This document shows positions 1 to 8,784 of a stretch of DNA of 64,000 bases, in pieces (position 1 is the first letter of the stretch; every line of letters begins with the position of its first letter). This stretch comes from Nesterenkonia sp. Act20 (GTDB lineage Bacteria > Actinomycetota > Actinomycetes > Actinomycetales > Micrococcaceae), in the NCBI RefSeq assembly GCF_019173455.1, contig NZ_JADPQH010000002.1:387490-451489 (forward strand), read 5' to 3'. Under the pieces are notes generated by a model that had not been told where the DNA came from, did not search any database, and worked only from the letters and a program-made list of their open reading frames with translations. Made by a program: the position numbers and the translations under genes.

Positions 1-268
1 CGCCGACTCTCTGGACCGCGCGCTGATCGACCTGACCGCTGTCTTCCGCGACGTGCTGAGTCTGAAGCTGGGCACGGGCGCGGAGCTGATCAATGAGCAT
101 CTTCGCGAGGAGCTGACCCGCTACGCGGAGTCTCTCAGTGCGGAGCGGACGCTCGCGGGACTGGATGCGATCAACGCGGCCAGAACCCGCATCACGCAGA
201 ATGTTCCACCACTTCTGGCCATGGAGGCCCTCATGATGCAGTTCCTTCCCGGGAGGCCCCGTGCCTGA
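1..268 (+). CDS. holB: DNA polymerase III subunit delta' (C-terminal end, partial)
   Basis: The reading frame is open from base 2 to the stop at 266-268 and enters from outside the window, so only the last 88 residues are present. The helical segment (AVFRDVLSLKLG, then LLAMEALMMQFLPG) resembles the C-terminal collar domain of the clamp-loader delta-prime subunit, which helps load the sliding clamp onto DNA. The next gene starts eight bases before this stop, implying translational coupling. The assignment rests on a short C-terminal piece and is therefore good but not certain. Confidence 0.7.
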   Translation, partial: ADSLDRALIDLTAVFRDVLSLKLGTGAELINEHLREELTRYAESLSAERTLAGLDAINAARTRITQNVPPLLAMEALMMQFLPGRPRA

Positions 269-1853
269 GCACTCTCTCCGCCCACACACGCTGCGTCTGG
301 TGAGCCTCGCCGCGGTCTCCGCGCTGCTGTTCTCCGGGTGTGCTGACCCCTCCGGTGAGGCAGATTCCTCCGACGACGGCGCGGCGGCCCAGTCCTCGGC
401 TGAACCGATGGCCGCCACCTCGGTACCCACGGATGCGCTGCCCGGCGAGGCGGAGGACTACACCGAGTACTACGAGCAGGAGCTGGAGTGGACCTCCTGC
501 GAGAACACGATGATGTGCGCCGAGGTCACGGTGCCCCTGGACTATGCGGAACCCGAGGCCGGTGAGGATCTCGAGATCAGCATCATCAGCTCCGAGACCG
601 GCGGCGATGAGGAGTATCTGCTGACCAACCCGGGCGGCCCCGGGTCCTCCGGCTACGACACCGTGGCGCAGACGCTGACCTCAGCGTTCAGCGAGGAGCT
701 CATCGAGGCATACAACATCGTCGGGTTCGATCCGCGCGGTGTGCATCGCTCCTCCCCCGTGACCTGCCTGGACGACGCGGAGATGGACGCCTACCGCCAG
801 GAGGTCTCCGATGAGCAGCTGGAGACCGAGGCTGCCTATACCGAGGCCCGCGAATCCGCTGCGGAGCTGGCCGCCCAGTGCGAGGCTGAGAGCGGCGAGC
901 TCCTGGGGCATGTGGACACTCTCTCCGCCGCGCGGGACATGGACGTGATCCGTGCCGCGCTGGACCAGGAGGAACTGGATTACCTCGGCTTCTCCTATGG
1001 CACGAAGCTCGGCCTGACCTACGCCGAGCAGTATGGGCAGCGTGTGGGACGGTTCGTGCTCGACGGCATGTTCGACGTCTCCATCAGCGCTCATGAGCTG
1101 AACAAGCAGCAGGCCCTCGGGTTCGAAGATGCGTTGGAGAACTACGCCCAGTGGTGCACCGAGCAGGAGAACTGCGCCGCTGGGGACACCCCGGAGGAGG
1201 TGGTTCAGAGCACGCAGGACCTCTTCGCCGAAGTCGACGAGACTCCGGTGCAGGGCGCCGACGGACGCACGATCAACGTCTCCACCCTGGTGAGCGGCTT
1301 CATCACCCCGATGTACAACAGACAGAGCTGGCCGGTGCTCTCCGAGGCGCTCACTCTGGCCCTGGAGCAGGACGACTTCTCCGCGTTCCAGTACTTCGCC
1401 GATCTTCAGGCTGGACGAGAAGCCGATGGAAGCTACGACTGGATCAACACCTTCGCCTTCACCGCCGTGATGTGCCTGGACTACCCCATGCCTGGGGACT
1501 CCGAGCAGATCGAAGCCGAGTTCGAAGAGGTCTCTGAGGAGGCACCCACCTTCGGCCCGTATCTGGGTCACCGCGGCGTGGTCTGCCAAGAGTGGCCCGC
1601 GGAGAACGTGGCAGAGCCCTGGGAGCCGAGCCTGAGCGAGACCGAGGAGGTTCTGTTCATCGGCACCACCGGTGACCCCGCCACTCCGGTGGAATGGGCG
1701 GAGCACATGCATGAGATGGTGCCGCAGTCCTCCCTCATAGTTCGCGAGGGTGAAGGCCATCTGGGCTACCGCGCGGGGAACAGCTGCGTGGACGAGGCCG
1801 TCGACAGCTACCTGCTCGACGGCGAGCTTCAAGAGGGCCGATCCCAGTGCTGA
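261..1853 (+). CDS. Secreted lipoprotein alpha/beta hydrolase, tripeptidyl aminopeptidase (TAP) type
   Basis: A 530-residue protein starting at GTG 261, overlapping the upstream stop by 8 bp. The N-terminus is a lipoprotein signal peptide with lipobox LFSGC (Cys27), followed by an acidic Ser/Ala-rich linker, so it should be anchored outside the membrane. The alpha/beta-hydrolase core shows an NPGGPGSSG oxyanion loop, the nucleophile elbow GFSYG (Ser245), an Asp in GTTGDP (Asp472) and a His in GEGHLGY (His500). The C-terminal part fits the TAP-like domain. By family it releases N-terminal tripeptides or short peptides from extracellular substrates; the real substrate cannot be read from sequence. 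A holB-hydrolase pair like this belongs to the chromosomal core. Confidence 0.88.
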   Translation: MPEHSLRPHTLRLVSLAAVSALLFSGCADPSGEADSSDDGAAAQSSAEPMAATSVPTDALPGEAEDYTEYYEQELEWTSCENTMMCAEVTVPLDYAEPEAGEDLEISIISSETGGDEEYLLTNPGGPGSSGYDTVAQTLTSAFSEELIEAYNIVGFDPRGVHRSSPVTCLDDAEMDAYRQEVSDEQLETEAAYTEARESAAELAAQCEAESGELLGHVDTLSAARDMDVIRAALDQEELDYLGFSYGTKLGLTYAEQYGQRVGRFVLDGMFDVSISAHELNKQQALGFEDALENYAQWCTEQENCAAGDTPEEVVQSTQDLFAEVDETPVQGADGRTINVSTLVSGFITPMYNRQSWPVLSEALTLALEQDDFSAFQYFADLQAGREADGSYDWINTFAFTAVMCLDYPMPGDSEQIEAEFEEVSEEAPTFGPYLGHRGVVCQEWPAENVAEPWEPSLSETEEVLFIGTTGDPATPVEWAEHMHEMVPQSSLIVREGEGHLGYRAGNSCVDEAVDSYLLDGELQEGRSQC

Positions 1854-1869
1854 ACCGGACTGAAAAGTC

Positions 1870-1888
1870 TTTCTACCGCTTGTAGAAA
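1870..1888. promoter_or_regulatory. Perfect 7-bp inverted repeat between hydrolase and universal stress gene
   Basis: TTTCTAC, five bases, then GTAGAAA, starting 17 bp after the hydrolase stop and about 93 bp before the usp start. There is no T-run on the plus strand, so it could be a weak terminator or an operator for the stress gene. The sequence alone does not decide. Confidence 0.35.
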
Positions 1889-1980
1889 ACCGAGCGTAGA
1901 CTCGAATCACCGGTGACGCAGATGTCGCCCACAGTGTCTGATCACCGGCCCTATCCGCTGATCTGCGTAAGGACGACGCC

Positions 1981-3015
1981 ATGAACACTGAGGTTCCTGT
2001 CACCCCCGTCGCGGAGTCACGTGACTCCGCCCAGACCCACGACGCCCACACTGCAACGGCCCCGGCCCCCACGGCCTCGAGCGGGGAGCCGCGAGCGCCC
2101 CGTCCGCTCGGAGTCCTGGTGGGATTCGACGGTTCCGCCAATGCCACAGCCGCCCTGCGCTGGGCCGCTCGTGAGGCGCAGCTGCGACATCTGCCGCTGA
2201 CCGTCACCAGCTCGTTCACCATCGCGCCGGCCGTGAGCGGATATCTCGAGAGTTTTCCCGATCCCCAGGGCCAGACCCTCGCACGCAAGGCCACCGAAGC
2301 GGTGCTGGAGGACGCGAAGAAGCTCCTCTCGGGGTACTCCGGGGACGTGACCTACCGATTGGAGCATGGTGATGCGGCAGGTGTGATGGTGAGACTCTCC
2401 GGTTCAGCGGAACTGTGCGTGGTCGGAAGCAGAGGGCGCGGCGGGTTCACCGGGCGCATCCTCGGTTCCGTGGCCGCAGCGCTCCCCGCGCACTCGCATT
2501 CACCCACCGTCGTGGTGCCCCACACCAAGGGCTCGCCCGCGGCAGCCGACCCCGAGACACCCAGCGCCGCCGGTTCCAGGCCTGTCGTGGTCGGCATCGA
2601 TGGGTCCCCGCATTCACGGACCGCCGCGGTGGAGGCGGCGCGGACCGCGATGAGCCATGGGACCAGTCTCCAGCTGCTGATGGCCCTGCCTCCGCTGACC
2701 ACGGCCGCGCTGTGGTACCCGGAGCTGGCGGCACGGGAGCAGGCCATGGCCCACTCCCGGATGGATGACCTCAACAGGGATCTCGACGTGGAAGTCGGGT
2801 GGATTCAGGCGCAGTTCCCTGAGCTCTCGGTCTCCGGCTCCGTGAAGGAAGGCTTCCCCGTGGATCTGCTGCATGAGATGGGGGATCAGGTGGATCTGAC
2901 GGTGGTCGGCACCCGGGGCCTGAGCGGTCTGCGCAGCGCCCTGTTGGGGTCTGTCTCCAGGGAGCTGCTCCATCACTCCACGGTCCCGGTGATGGTGGTG
3001 CCCGTGCAGGACTGA
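1981..3015 (+). CDS. Tandem-domain universal stress protein (UspA family)
   Basis: 344 residues with two Usp domains, roughly 35-180 and 200-342, after a Pro/Ala-rich N-terminal tail. Each domain ends in the ATP-binding signature G-x2-G-x9-GS: VVGSRGRGGFTGRILGS in the first and VVGTRGLSGLRSALLGS in the second. The protein is therefore likely an ATP-binding cytoplasmic stress regulator, as in actinobacterial tandem Usp proteins linked to redox and dormancy responses. An AAGGA ribosome-binding site lies 7 bp before the ATG. The gene is monocistronic, with a 127-bp upstream gap that carries an inverted repeat. It is core chromosome, just before the tRNA in which the element is integrated. Confidence 0.93.
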   Translation: MNTEVPVTPVAESRDSAQTHDAHTATAPAPTASSGEPRAPRPLGVLVGFDGSANATAALRWAAREAQLRHLPLTVTSSFTIAPAVSGYLESFPDPQGQTLARKATEAVLEDAKKLLSGYSGDVTYRLEHGDAAGVMVRLSGSAELCVVGSRGRGGFTGRILGSVAAALPAHSHSPTVVVPHTKGSPAAADPETPSAAGSRPVVVGIDGSPHSRTAAVEAARTAMSHGTSLQLLMALPPLTTAALWYPELAAREQAMAHSRMDDLNRDLDVEVGWIQAQFPELSVSGSVKEGFPVDLLHEMGDQVDLTVVGTRGLSGLRSALLGSVSRELLHHSTVPVMVVPVQD

Positions 3016-3081
3016 CCGAGCTTTGACCGCGGTGGGGTGCACCAGTAAAGTAATCCCTCGTGCGCCTCACCGCGGCGCCAC

Positions 3082-3157
3082 GCCGCCTTAGCTCAGTCGG
3101 TAGAGCGATTCACTCGTAATGAATAGGTCGCCGGTTCGATTCCGGCAGGCGGCTCCA
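3082..3157 (+). tRNA. tRNA-Thr (anticodon CGT), intact integration target
   Basis: Full cloverleaf: acceptor GCCGCCT pairs with AGGCGGC, discriminator T at 3154, encoded CCA at 3155-3157. The D-loop is AGCTCAGTCGGTAGAGC, the anticodon loop reads CACTCGTAA with anticodon CGT, and the T-arm contains GGTTCGATTCC. It decodes ACG. Its 3' half is repeated exactly at 61316-61357, so the gene remains functional after integration and serves as the left attachment site. Confidence 0.97.
3116..3157 (+). other. attL: 42-bp direct repeat in tRNA-Thr 3' half
   Basis: From the last base of the anticodon to the CCA end, this 42-bp stretch is identical to 61316-61357, exactly 58,200 bp away. The identity stops on both sides (3115 C versus T; 3158 A versus T). 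This is the classic left core site of a tyrosine-recombinase element integrated in a tRNA gene. Confidence 0.93.
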
Positions 3158-4175
3158 AAAGTGTCACTGACCTGGAGTTTTGTTGGTGCTAGCAAGTTAA
3201 TCGCTAGCGTGGCAACCTCAACTACGCTCTAGACTACGGTCAAGGACAGAGAATTCGTGTGCGAACCCGGTGACACGCCGTAAGTGTGAGCCTCGCACTC
3301 AGATCTCTGAGGTCTACACCCCCGCCAGCGAGGGAGTCCATCCAGTTGTCTCAGTGGCCAAAGCAACGCTGGTGGGAAACTCAACGAACGCAGCTTCCCT
3401 CACGTCGACGAACAACGATCTGGGTGTTTCTCCCACCGAGCCCCCACCTTCCGTTGGGGCGCCTTGTGGCGTCACGAGGCCTCTTCACCGCTCTTGCGCC
3501 TCTGAAGATTAGTAGACCGCTACGATAGCTACGCGACTGCTGCACCCAGGGACAGCTCGAAGGCCCACCAGTGGGTGAATCCACCAGGCAACTGAGCCAG
3601 AGCTGCGGATAGGCACAGTGCACTAGTGAGCGGTGCCAACTCTCAGGACAAACTTGAGCGCCTCACCTTTCCACCGAAGAAGTCACGTGCCGGACGAGAT
3701 CCCTCAGCGGTGGTCATATTGTTCTCGATGCATTCCTGGTCCGTCATGACCACCGTTCTGCCGCTGGCGTTCACTGGGCCAGCGGCCGCGATCTTCAGTG
3801 CTCACCTTCCAAGGGAACTCAAATCGCCCGCATCCGGCTTCGGCAGTATTCAAGTCCCTTTTCGCCGCCGTCCCGATGGGAAAGCCTGTTTACGGGAGAG
3901 GCACGGTCAACGACGCTTCACCCGATCTATCGAGTGGGTGCCAGGCTCTAGGCGGGTGCGGTGGCGCGCATCGGCTTACAACCGAAATCCCCCGTTGCGC
4001 ATATACAAGTCCATCTGTGGACAAGTTCGGGAATCTATGAGAATATACCCAAAGCCTGAGGGTAAAAGGGTAGGAGTCCTTGGACGACAGTCCATAGATT
4101 CTGACGAAGAGACGCGCACCTCCCGGTGCACGTGCGCCAGGATATCCGCTAATGGGATTGGTGTCGGTCTCCCGT
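3158..4175. other. Left end of the element, about 1 kb without a convincing gene; putative arm sites at 3221-3244
   Basis: Positions 3221-3232 and 3233-3244 are two tandem 12-bp units (ACTACGCTCTAG, ACTACGGTCAAG). Near-identical units lie at 61180-61203, just inside the other end, so they are candidate integrase or excisionase arm sites. The rest carries only short overlapping frames with no recognisable domain, no good ribosome-binding sites and no family match. I consider them non-coding or decayed. Confidence 0.55.
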
Positions 4176-4190
4176 AAGTTTCAAACTTGC
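4174..4190. promoter_or_regulatory. Palindromic operator candidate before the excisionase-like gene
   Basis: AAGTTT-C-AAACTT (4176-4188) is a perfect 13-bp palindrome, flanked by a further G/C match at 4174 and 4190. It ends 12 bp before the HTH gene start and directly abuts its GAGG ribosome-binding site. A small DNA-binding protein binding its own leader is a common arrangement, so autoregulation is plausible but inferred. Confidence 0.4.
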
Positions 4191-4200
4191 GAGGATTCCC

Positions 4201-4416
4201 ATGCCCACTGCCGTCACCCTGAAGCCAGGCTCACTCTCCGCGAAGCGCGCTGCTGAGTATCTTGATGTCGCCGAACAGACCCTTGCCAAGTGGCGATGCC
4301 ATGGCGATGGTCCCCCCTTCGTCAAGATCAACTCCAAGATCCTGTACCGGGTGGAATCCCTGGAGAAGTATCTTCGGGATCATGAGCAGCCCACGTCCCG
4401 CCGAAGCACACAATGA
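4201..4416 (+). CDS. Excisionase-like helix-turn-helix DNA-binding protein
   Basis: 71 residues; start ATG 4201 with GAGG six bases upstream. The protein is one winged-HTH module: LSAKRAAEYLDVAEQTLAKWRC forms the HTH, followed by GPPFVKINSKILYRVESLEKYL, the wing and C-terminal helix typical of the HTH_17/excisionase (AlpA/Xis) family. Such proteins bend DNA at attachment arms and direct excision, or regulate mobile-element genes. Its place near attL and before rep fits the role of recombination directionality factor for the integrase at the far right end. A purely transcriptional role remains possible. Confidence 0.75.
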   Translation: MPTAVTLKPGSLSAKRAAEYLDVAEQTLAKWRCHGDGPPFVKINSKILYRVESLEKYLRDHEQPTSRRSTQ

Positions 4417-4987
4417 CCTGCGTGGTCCTCGCGCTTCGTCGCCTCGTGACGAATCCGGAGAACACCACCTGGGTCCCCATCAGTGGGATAGGCTTCGCCG
4501 CCCCATCACCACGTAACCCCCTGCCGGGTACACGAAAACCCCGTAAACAAAGGGAAGCAAGGATACTGCGAGGCGGCGCACCCAGTAACCCTCCCCCTCA
4601 AATCCTTCCAACCTGTGGGGCAAAACTCGCTAATGCTGTGCTCAACTGTGCTTTTGGACAAGATGCCAGCTGGGCTGCACCCACGGATCCCTTTCACCAA
4701 TGCGCATGCGCGCGCACGGCCGTCCGAATTTTCCTTGAGGGACAAGCCCCGTTTCAGTCGTGCTCAACTGTGCTCGGCTACCGCTGTCACCGACCAGTAC
4801 GCATAGACACTTCCGCATATTTCCGGCTTTTACGGAGCCATTACCAGGCTCGACGTTCTGCAAGCCGTGGCCCGCCTCGAAGTGTGCTTTAGTGTGCTCG
4901 CGCATTGGAGCCCTCCAACCCCAGATACTCCCTCCTCAACCAAAAACACTGTCATGCGGCGATGCGCATGCTGCAGAAAGGTAAACA
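4417..4987. repeat. Iteron-like region upstream of rep (possible replication origin)
   Basis: No convincing gene. The 15-mer GTGCTCAACTGTGCT occurs at 4638-4652 and 4760-4774, and a variant GTGCTTTAGTGTGCT at 4884-4898. The spacing is 122 and 124 bp. Each unit is itself two GTGCT half-sites 10 bp apart, i.e. one helical turn. The position directly upstream of the rep gene suggests Rep binding sites or an origin. A nick site could not be identified by eye. Confidence 0.5.
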
Positions 4988-5773
4988 ATGATGAGCTCGA
5001 CCAAGAACACCACTCGGACGTCCGAAACTCAGAGGTTCCGCATGATGAAGTTCACCACGCGGCTGATCCATCCCAAGACGGGCGCCGTGTTGTTGAACGT
5101 CGACGAGTTCGAGCATGGCCTGGATCAGCACAAGTCGATCAAGGAGTATGCCTGGGTCCTCCAGGACAAGGATCGCCATCCGGACGGCACCCCCGTGGCA
5201 ACTCATGTTCAGGGCGCACTCCGTCTTCAGGATGCGCGTAACCCCCACCAGGTCTCTTCCTGGATCGGAATCGCCGAACGCCTCATAATCCCCCTCAAGG
5301 GCCGCGGAGCCTTCCCCACCTACCTGCGATACCTGACTCACGAGGCCCCGAGTGAACAGGCCAAGGGCAAGCATCGCTACGACGATTCAGAGGTCCATGC
5401 GAACTTCGATTGGCGCGCGGTGATCGACGCGCACTTCGCCCGATCTCGTGAACAGCCCGTGGACACCCAGTCGCAGATCAAGCTCGACCTGCTCCACGGG
5501 AGAACCTCCCTGGCCCGAGTCCGAGAACAGAATCCGCTGATCTATGCGGACCACCATCCCAAGTTCAAAAAGCTGGAGGACGACTGGCGGGTGACGGCGC
5601 GAGGTGTGGCCCTGAGATTCGACTTCCTGAATGCCGCTGGGAACCCGGACATCCACAGGATCGCGGCCCTCAAGAGCCTGGCAGATCAGCTCGGCTTCCA
5701 GGGCACTCTGGAAGAGCAGTGCTGGCGCGCTGCTCAAAGTCAGGCCGGCGCCGCGGCGAAGGCAAGAGCCTGA
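4988..5773 (+). CDS. rep: Plasmid replication initiator, HUH/Rep_2-like
   Basis: 261 residues. ATG 4988 follows AAAGG by a normal spacing; ATG 4991 is an alternative. The segment YAWVLQDKDRHPDG is the first conserved block of RepB/Rep_2 rolling-circle initiators. Next comes THVQGALRL, where the metal-binding H-U-H motif reads His73-Val-Gln75. After that YLRYLTHEAP, with Tyr112 or Tyr115, is the expected nicking tyrosine region (the YLTH block), followed by the KHRYDDSEV block. The second His replaced by Gln is a known HUQ variant, but it should be tested. The C-terminal third shows no domain I recognise. The protein probably nicks the double-strand origin in the iteron region upstream. It indicates that the element replicates, or once replicated, as a circle after excision. 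Confidence 0.78.
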   Translation: MMSSTKNTTRTSETQRFRMMKFTTRLIHPKTGAVLLNVDEFEHGLDQHKSIKEYAWVLQDKDRHPDGTPVATHVQGALRLQDARNPHQVSSWIGIAERLIIPLKGRGAFPTYLRYLTHEAPSEQAKGKHRYDDSEVHANFDWRAVIDAHFARSREQPVDTQSQIKLDLLHGRTSLARVREQNPLIYADHHPKFKKLEDDWRVTARGVALRFDFLNAAGNPDIHRIAALKSLADQLGFQGTLEEQCWRAAQSQAGAAAKARA

Positions 5774-5815
5774 CGGCTCCACGAACATGACGGGCACCTA
5801 CCCGTCCCTAACGCA

Positions 5816-5852
5816 CACACAGGAGAGGCCCGCCCTGGGCCTCGCCGGTGTG
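5816..5852 (+). terminator. Hairpin downstream of rep
   Basis: GAGGCCC, five bases, GGGCCTC (5825-5843), enclosed by CACAC (5816-5820) and GTGTG (5848-5852), 43 bp after the rep stop. There is no long T-run, so termination may be inefficient or factor-assisted. A role as single-strand origin hairpin is also possible beside a rolling-circle rep gene. Bases 5853-6077 hold nothing else recognisable. Confidence 0.5.
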
Positions 5853-6077
5853 AGCGCTAGGGATCGGTTCTCACATGTGACTTCCTGTCTAGTGTTGTGA
5901 CCTGAGACAGGCAAGGTCAGTGAGCCCTCAACGAACCGCACTGTGTTTCGTGGAGCCCGTCGTCACTGTGACGGCGTCATAACCGTAAGTCACAGGAAGA
6001 GCGTCCCTTACCAGGCGTTGCCTGCCGATGTGGCACGCATGCCGATCACTTACGAGAAGAGCAGGAGCAACACCGTG

Positions 6078-6629
6078 ATGAACGACCACGAGATCCGGGC
6101 CTACGGTCCCAATTACGACACTGACCACCTAGCAGTGGACCTCGACAAGAAGGTCCGCTCCATCGGTGGAGCCACAATCGTGGTCTTCGGTGAGGATCCT
6201 GCGCTGCGGGCCATGCAGTCGCGCGCACTGACGGATTCGCTGGGCCTGAAGCTCACGAAGAACCGGATCAAGGCCGAGGATCAGCACGACCCCGCCAATG
6301 GCGTGACGGTCGCATTGCACTGCGCTGATCCCACCGTGACCTCTGATGCCCTGGTGCGCGAGTGGGTCCTGAACCCCGAGTTCGTGGGCCCGCGCATCCT
6401 GATCGTCGAAGTCCCAGAGAACTCAGAGCTCGCTGTCTCCGCACTGGGCGTCTGCGCGCTCTTCGTGAAGGTGGACAGCTTTAACATCCCGCCGGCAGGC
6501 ATGGGCAGCACTACCACGGTGGACAGCGGCACCGCTGACTACGATGATCCGAACCTCTGCCCAGGATTCACCAGCATGGGGAACTACTCGTCGTTGATGA
6601 CGGAACTGGCCGTTGTTGAGGAATTTTGA
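6078..6629 (+). CDS. Hypothetical protein, 183 residues
   Basis: I chose ATG 6078, which has a GGAG ribosome-binding site (6064-6067); the frame is open further upstream from 5943 but without coding character. The protein has alternating hydrophobic strands (GGATIVVFG, GVTVALHC, PRILIVEVP, LGVCALFVKV) consistent with an alpha/beta fold, and an acidic C-terminus. I recognise no family. The stop lies at the edge of the following IS3-family remnant, so the natural C-terminus may have been cut away by the insertion. Confidence 0.5.
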   Translation: MNDHEIRAYGPNYDTDHLAVDLDKKVRSIGGATIVVFGEDPALRAMQSRALTDSLGLKLTKNRIKAEDQHDPANGVTVALHCADPTVTSDALVREWVLNPEFVGPRILIVEVPENSELAVSALGVCALFVKVDSFNIPPAGMGSTTTVDSGTADYDDPNLCPGFTSMGNYSSLMTELAVVEEF

Positions 6630-6639
6630 CCCACGGGGT

Positions 6640-7524
6640 GATGGTCTCGTGTCTTGTAAGCACCTGGAGATCTCCGCCGAATTCAGCTGCGGTCGGGCCC
6701 ACAAGGATGTGGCGAGAGTTGCTCACCGGTGTCATGTCCGAGGTCCACGCCGCGTCTCACGGCCGCTACGGGGTGCGGCGGGTCCACGCCGAGCTCACTA
6801 TGGGGCGGGGCATCACGGTGGGTTATCAGCAGGTAGAGCTCCTGATGCGCCGAGCTGGATTCAGAGGTTGACTGGGCTGCCCAAGTGGCGACCGATGTTG
6901 CCCGACGAGCTAGCCGCAGACCCGGTCCAGCGTGGTTTCACCCGGCAGGAGCCGAACCGGTTGTGGGTCACCGATCTCACGGAGCATCGCACTCGGGAAG
7001 GGAAGCTCTTCTGCTGCGTCGTTCTAGACACGTTCTCCCGTCGAGTCGTGGGCTGGTCGATCGATTCCTCACCCAGGGCGGCACTGGCCACCAACGCGCT
7101 GGGGATGGCTATCGATACACGGCTCGGCTCGAATCCTGCACCGGGCACCATCATTCACTCGGACAAAGGCGTGCAATTTGGGTCCTGGGCGTTCACGACC
7201 AGGGCCAAGGCCGCTGGACTGCTTCCGTCGATGAGCTCGGTCGGTGACTGCTACGACAACTCCATGATCGAGGCGTTCTGGTCCAGAATGCAGGTCGAAC
7301 TTCTGGATACCAGTATCTGGAACACGCGGGTGGAACTGGCCAACGCGATTTTCGAGTACCTCGAGATCTGGCACAACCGCCAGCGTCGTCACGGCCAGCT
7401 TGGGTGAGTCACGCCGATAGAATATGAACGCAATCGGATCATCACCGCGGCATAAGAACCAAGAAACCCGGACGCCACCAAACCCGGGACAGACCAGAGT
7501 CTCCATCAAACCCAGGGCGGTTCA
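6640..7524 (+). pseudogene. Degenerate IS3-family element: transposase OrfB remnant with right inverted repeat
   Basis: Frame 2 up to about 6868 encodes the OrfB N-terminal HTH_21 region (RYGVRRVHAELTMGRGI, LLMRRAGF). After a one-base deletion the next frame continues with the DDE integrase core: WVTDLTEH (first Asp), HSDKGVQFGS (second Asp) and NSMIEAFW (Glu). An in-frame TGA at 7405-7407 interrupts the C-terminal block HGQLG-stop-VTPIEYERNR, where family members have Trp. The right end at 7498-7524 is an inverted repeat ending GGGCGGTTCA, close to the ends of the IS at 57036-58390. OrfA and the left end are missing, so the element is dead. Confidence 0.85.
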
Positions 7525-7860
7525 CACGCTGAGGTCGACCCTGGTCGGGCTCTGGTCTGGAGGTGAGTCCACACCCTCTCCTCCCGAGCGACCGGCGGCG
7601 AGTCACTGCCCGCTCCGTCATGACCACCTGGCTACCGGCGCCCGGAGCAACGACCCGGAAGATCCAGCTGTCGACTGTGATGGTACTGGGGCACGTGGGT
7701 GTGCGGCGCTTCAGCTCCGAGAGCCCGCGGTCGACGAGAACGTCGCGCCGGTGTCTTCCACTTACCGGGACAGCGTGACGCTCGACCACCTGGCACTTGG
7801 GAAATAGAACTAAGACGTCGCCATCGACCTTCGGCAACGATTCCATAGTGTCGGGAGTTT
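7525..7860. other. Gene-free spacer after the IS remnant
   Basis: I see no coding frame with recognisable content and no clear regulatory element here. It separates the IS remnant from the convergent end of the nuclease-like gene. Confidence 0.4.
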
Positions 7861-8784
7861 TCAGCTGCTTTCATAGGAGCGCAACGTCAGAGACTCTACG
7901 GCCTCCCACGGGGTCTCTGGAGTGACTCGGAGCTCAAGTTCGCCTGTGCCGAAGTGCCCGATGTTTCTCACGTCTCGGGTGAATCCTTCCGTGAGTTCCA
8001 CGCTGGGAGGATCGACTTTCAGGTAAATCAGCAAGTTGCCGCTACTGGGATGGACCTCCACACAGGCGAAGTTCTTGATCCGCCGGAAGGCGAAGTAGTT
8101 GTTCCGCGTGTTCTTCACGACGTCATCGCCGAGACCCAACGCAAAGGCCTCATACTTTTCGTAAAGCCGCTGTATGTCCGGGGACGCCCGACTAAGCAGG
8201 TCCGAGACACTACTTCCTCGTCCCGTAATGGTCTTGGCAACGGTCGCCACGGCCTTGCGTGCTGTGGCCGTTGGTTCTGCCGACGTGGTGGTTACCAGTT
8301 CGATGCTGATCAAGTCGGAGTTGAAGTGTCGGTAGCGAACCAGTTCCACGTTGCGGTCAATCTGCCGGACTGCGTACTCGTCGTAGCGGGTGAAGTCGTT
8401 GGCGACACACACTAATCGGGGCGCTTCCCAATCCACCTGGGTTGATGCAGCAGACCCGAGTCTCTGAGCGACGATTTTTTCGAAGTCTCCGCGGTGATCG
8501 ACCAACCAGTCCAAGTAGAACAGTCCCTGGTTGATGACGTTCTCATTGGTGCTGCGCTTGTACTCAAAGATGACGGGTGAGTTGTTCTCGTCCAAACCCA
8601 ACGAGTCGATTCGGCCCCTGTGTATCTTCCCCGTTGAGTGCTCACTGGCCACTAGTCGAACACCGAACATCGCCTCCATGTTGCTCTCCATCAATTGCTG
8701 GAGGTGTTTTTCCAGCACGATTGCCCGTGAAGGCAACTCCGAGACAGCGCCGTCGGAGATTTTGAAGAGCTTTAAGTCCGTCAT
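7861..8784 (-). CDS. PD-(D/E)XK nuclease-like protein with DUF5655-type C-terminal domain
   Basis: 307 residues. The N-terminal half has the restriction-endonuclease-like core: Asp60 in RGRIDSLGL and the E-x-K pair Glu74/Lys76 in VIFEYKR, preceded by a helix (IVLEKHLQQLMESNMEAMFG). The C-terminal part (about 190-307) contains SPDIQRLYEKYEAFAL and FAFRRIKNFACVEVHPSSGNLLIYLKVDP, as in DUF5655 proteins related to COG3586. By family it is a predicted DNA nuclease of unknown target; some homologues are mislabelled as transporters. It is divergent from the CBASS operon across 279 bp, so both could share a control region. I infer a defence or mobile-element role; no cognate methylase is adjacent. 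Confidence 0.75.
   Translation of the reverse strand: MTDLKLFKISDGAVSELPSRAIVLEKHLQQLMESNMEAMFGVRLVASEHSTGKIHRGRIDSLGLDENNSPVIFEYKRSTNENVINQGLFYLDWLVDHRGDFEKIVAQRLGSAASTQVDWEAPRLVCVANDFTRYDEYAVRQIDRNVELVRYRHFNSDLISIELVTTTSAEPTATARKAVATVAKTITGRGSSVSDLLSRASPDIQRLYEKYEAFALGLGDDVVKNTRNNYFAFRRIKNFACVEVHPSSGNLLIYLKVDPPSVELTEGFTRDVRNIGHFGTGELELRVTPETPWEAVESLTLRSYESS

Noticed and set aside
681-2294. A 537-codon minus-strand frame antisense to the hydrolase and usp genes
   Set aside because: It is a long GC-rich shadow frame; the plus strand encodes clear TAP-hydrolase and Usp motifs.
3626-4177. A 183-codon plus-strand frame near attL
   Set aside because: No recognisable motif, irregular composition and no ribosome-binding site; overlaps the operator-like palindrome of the next gene.
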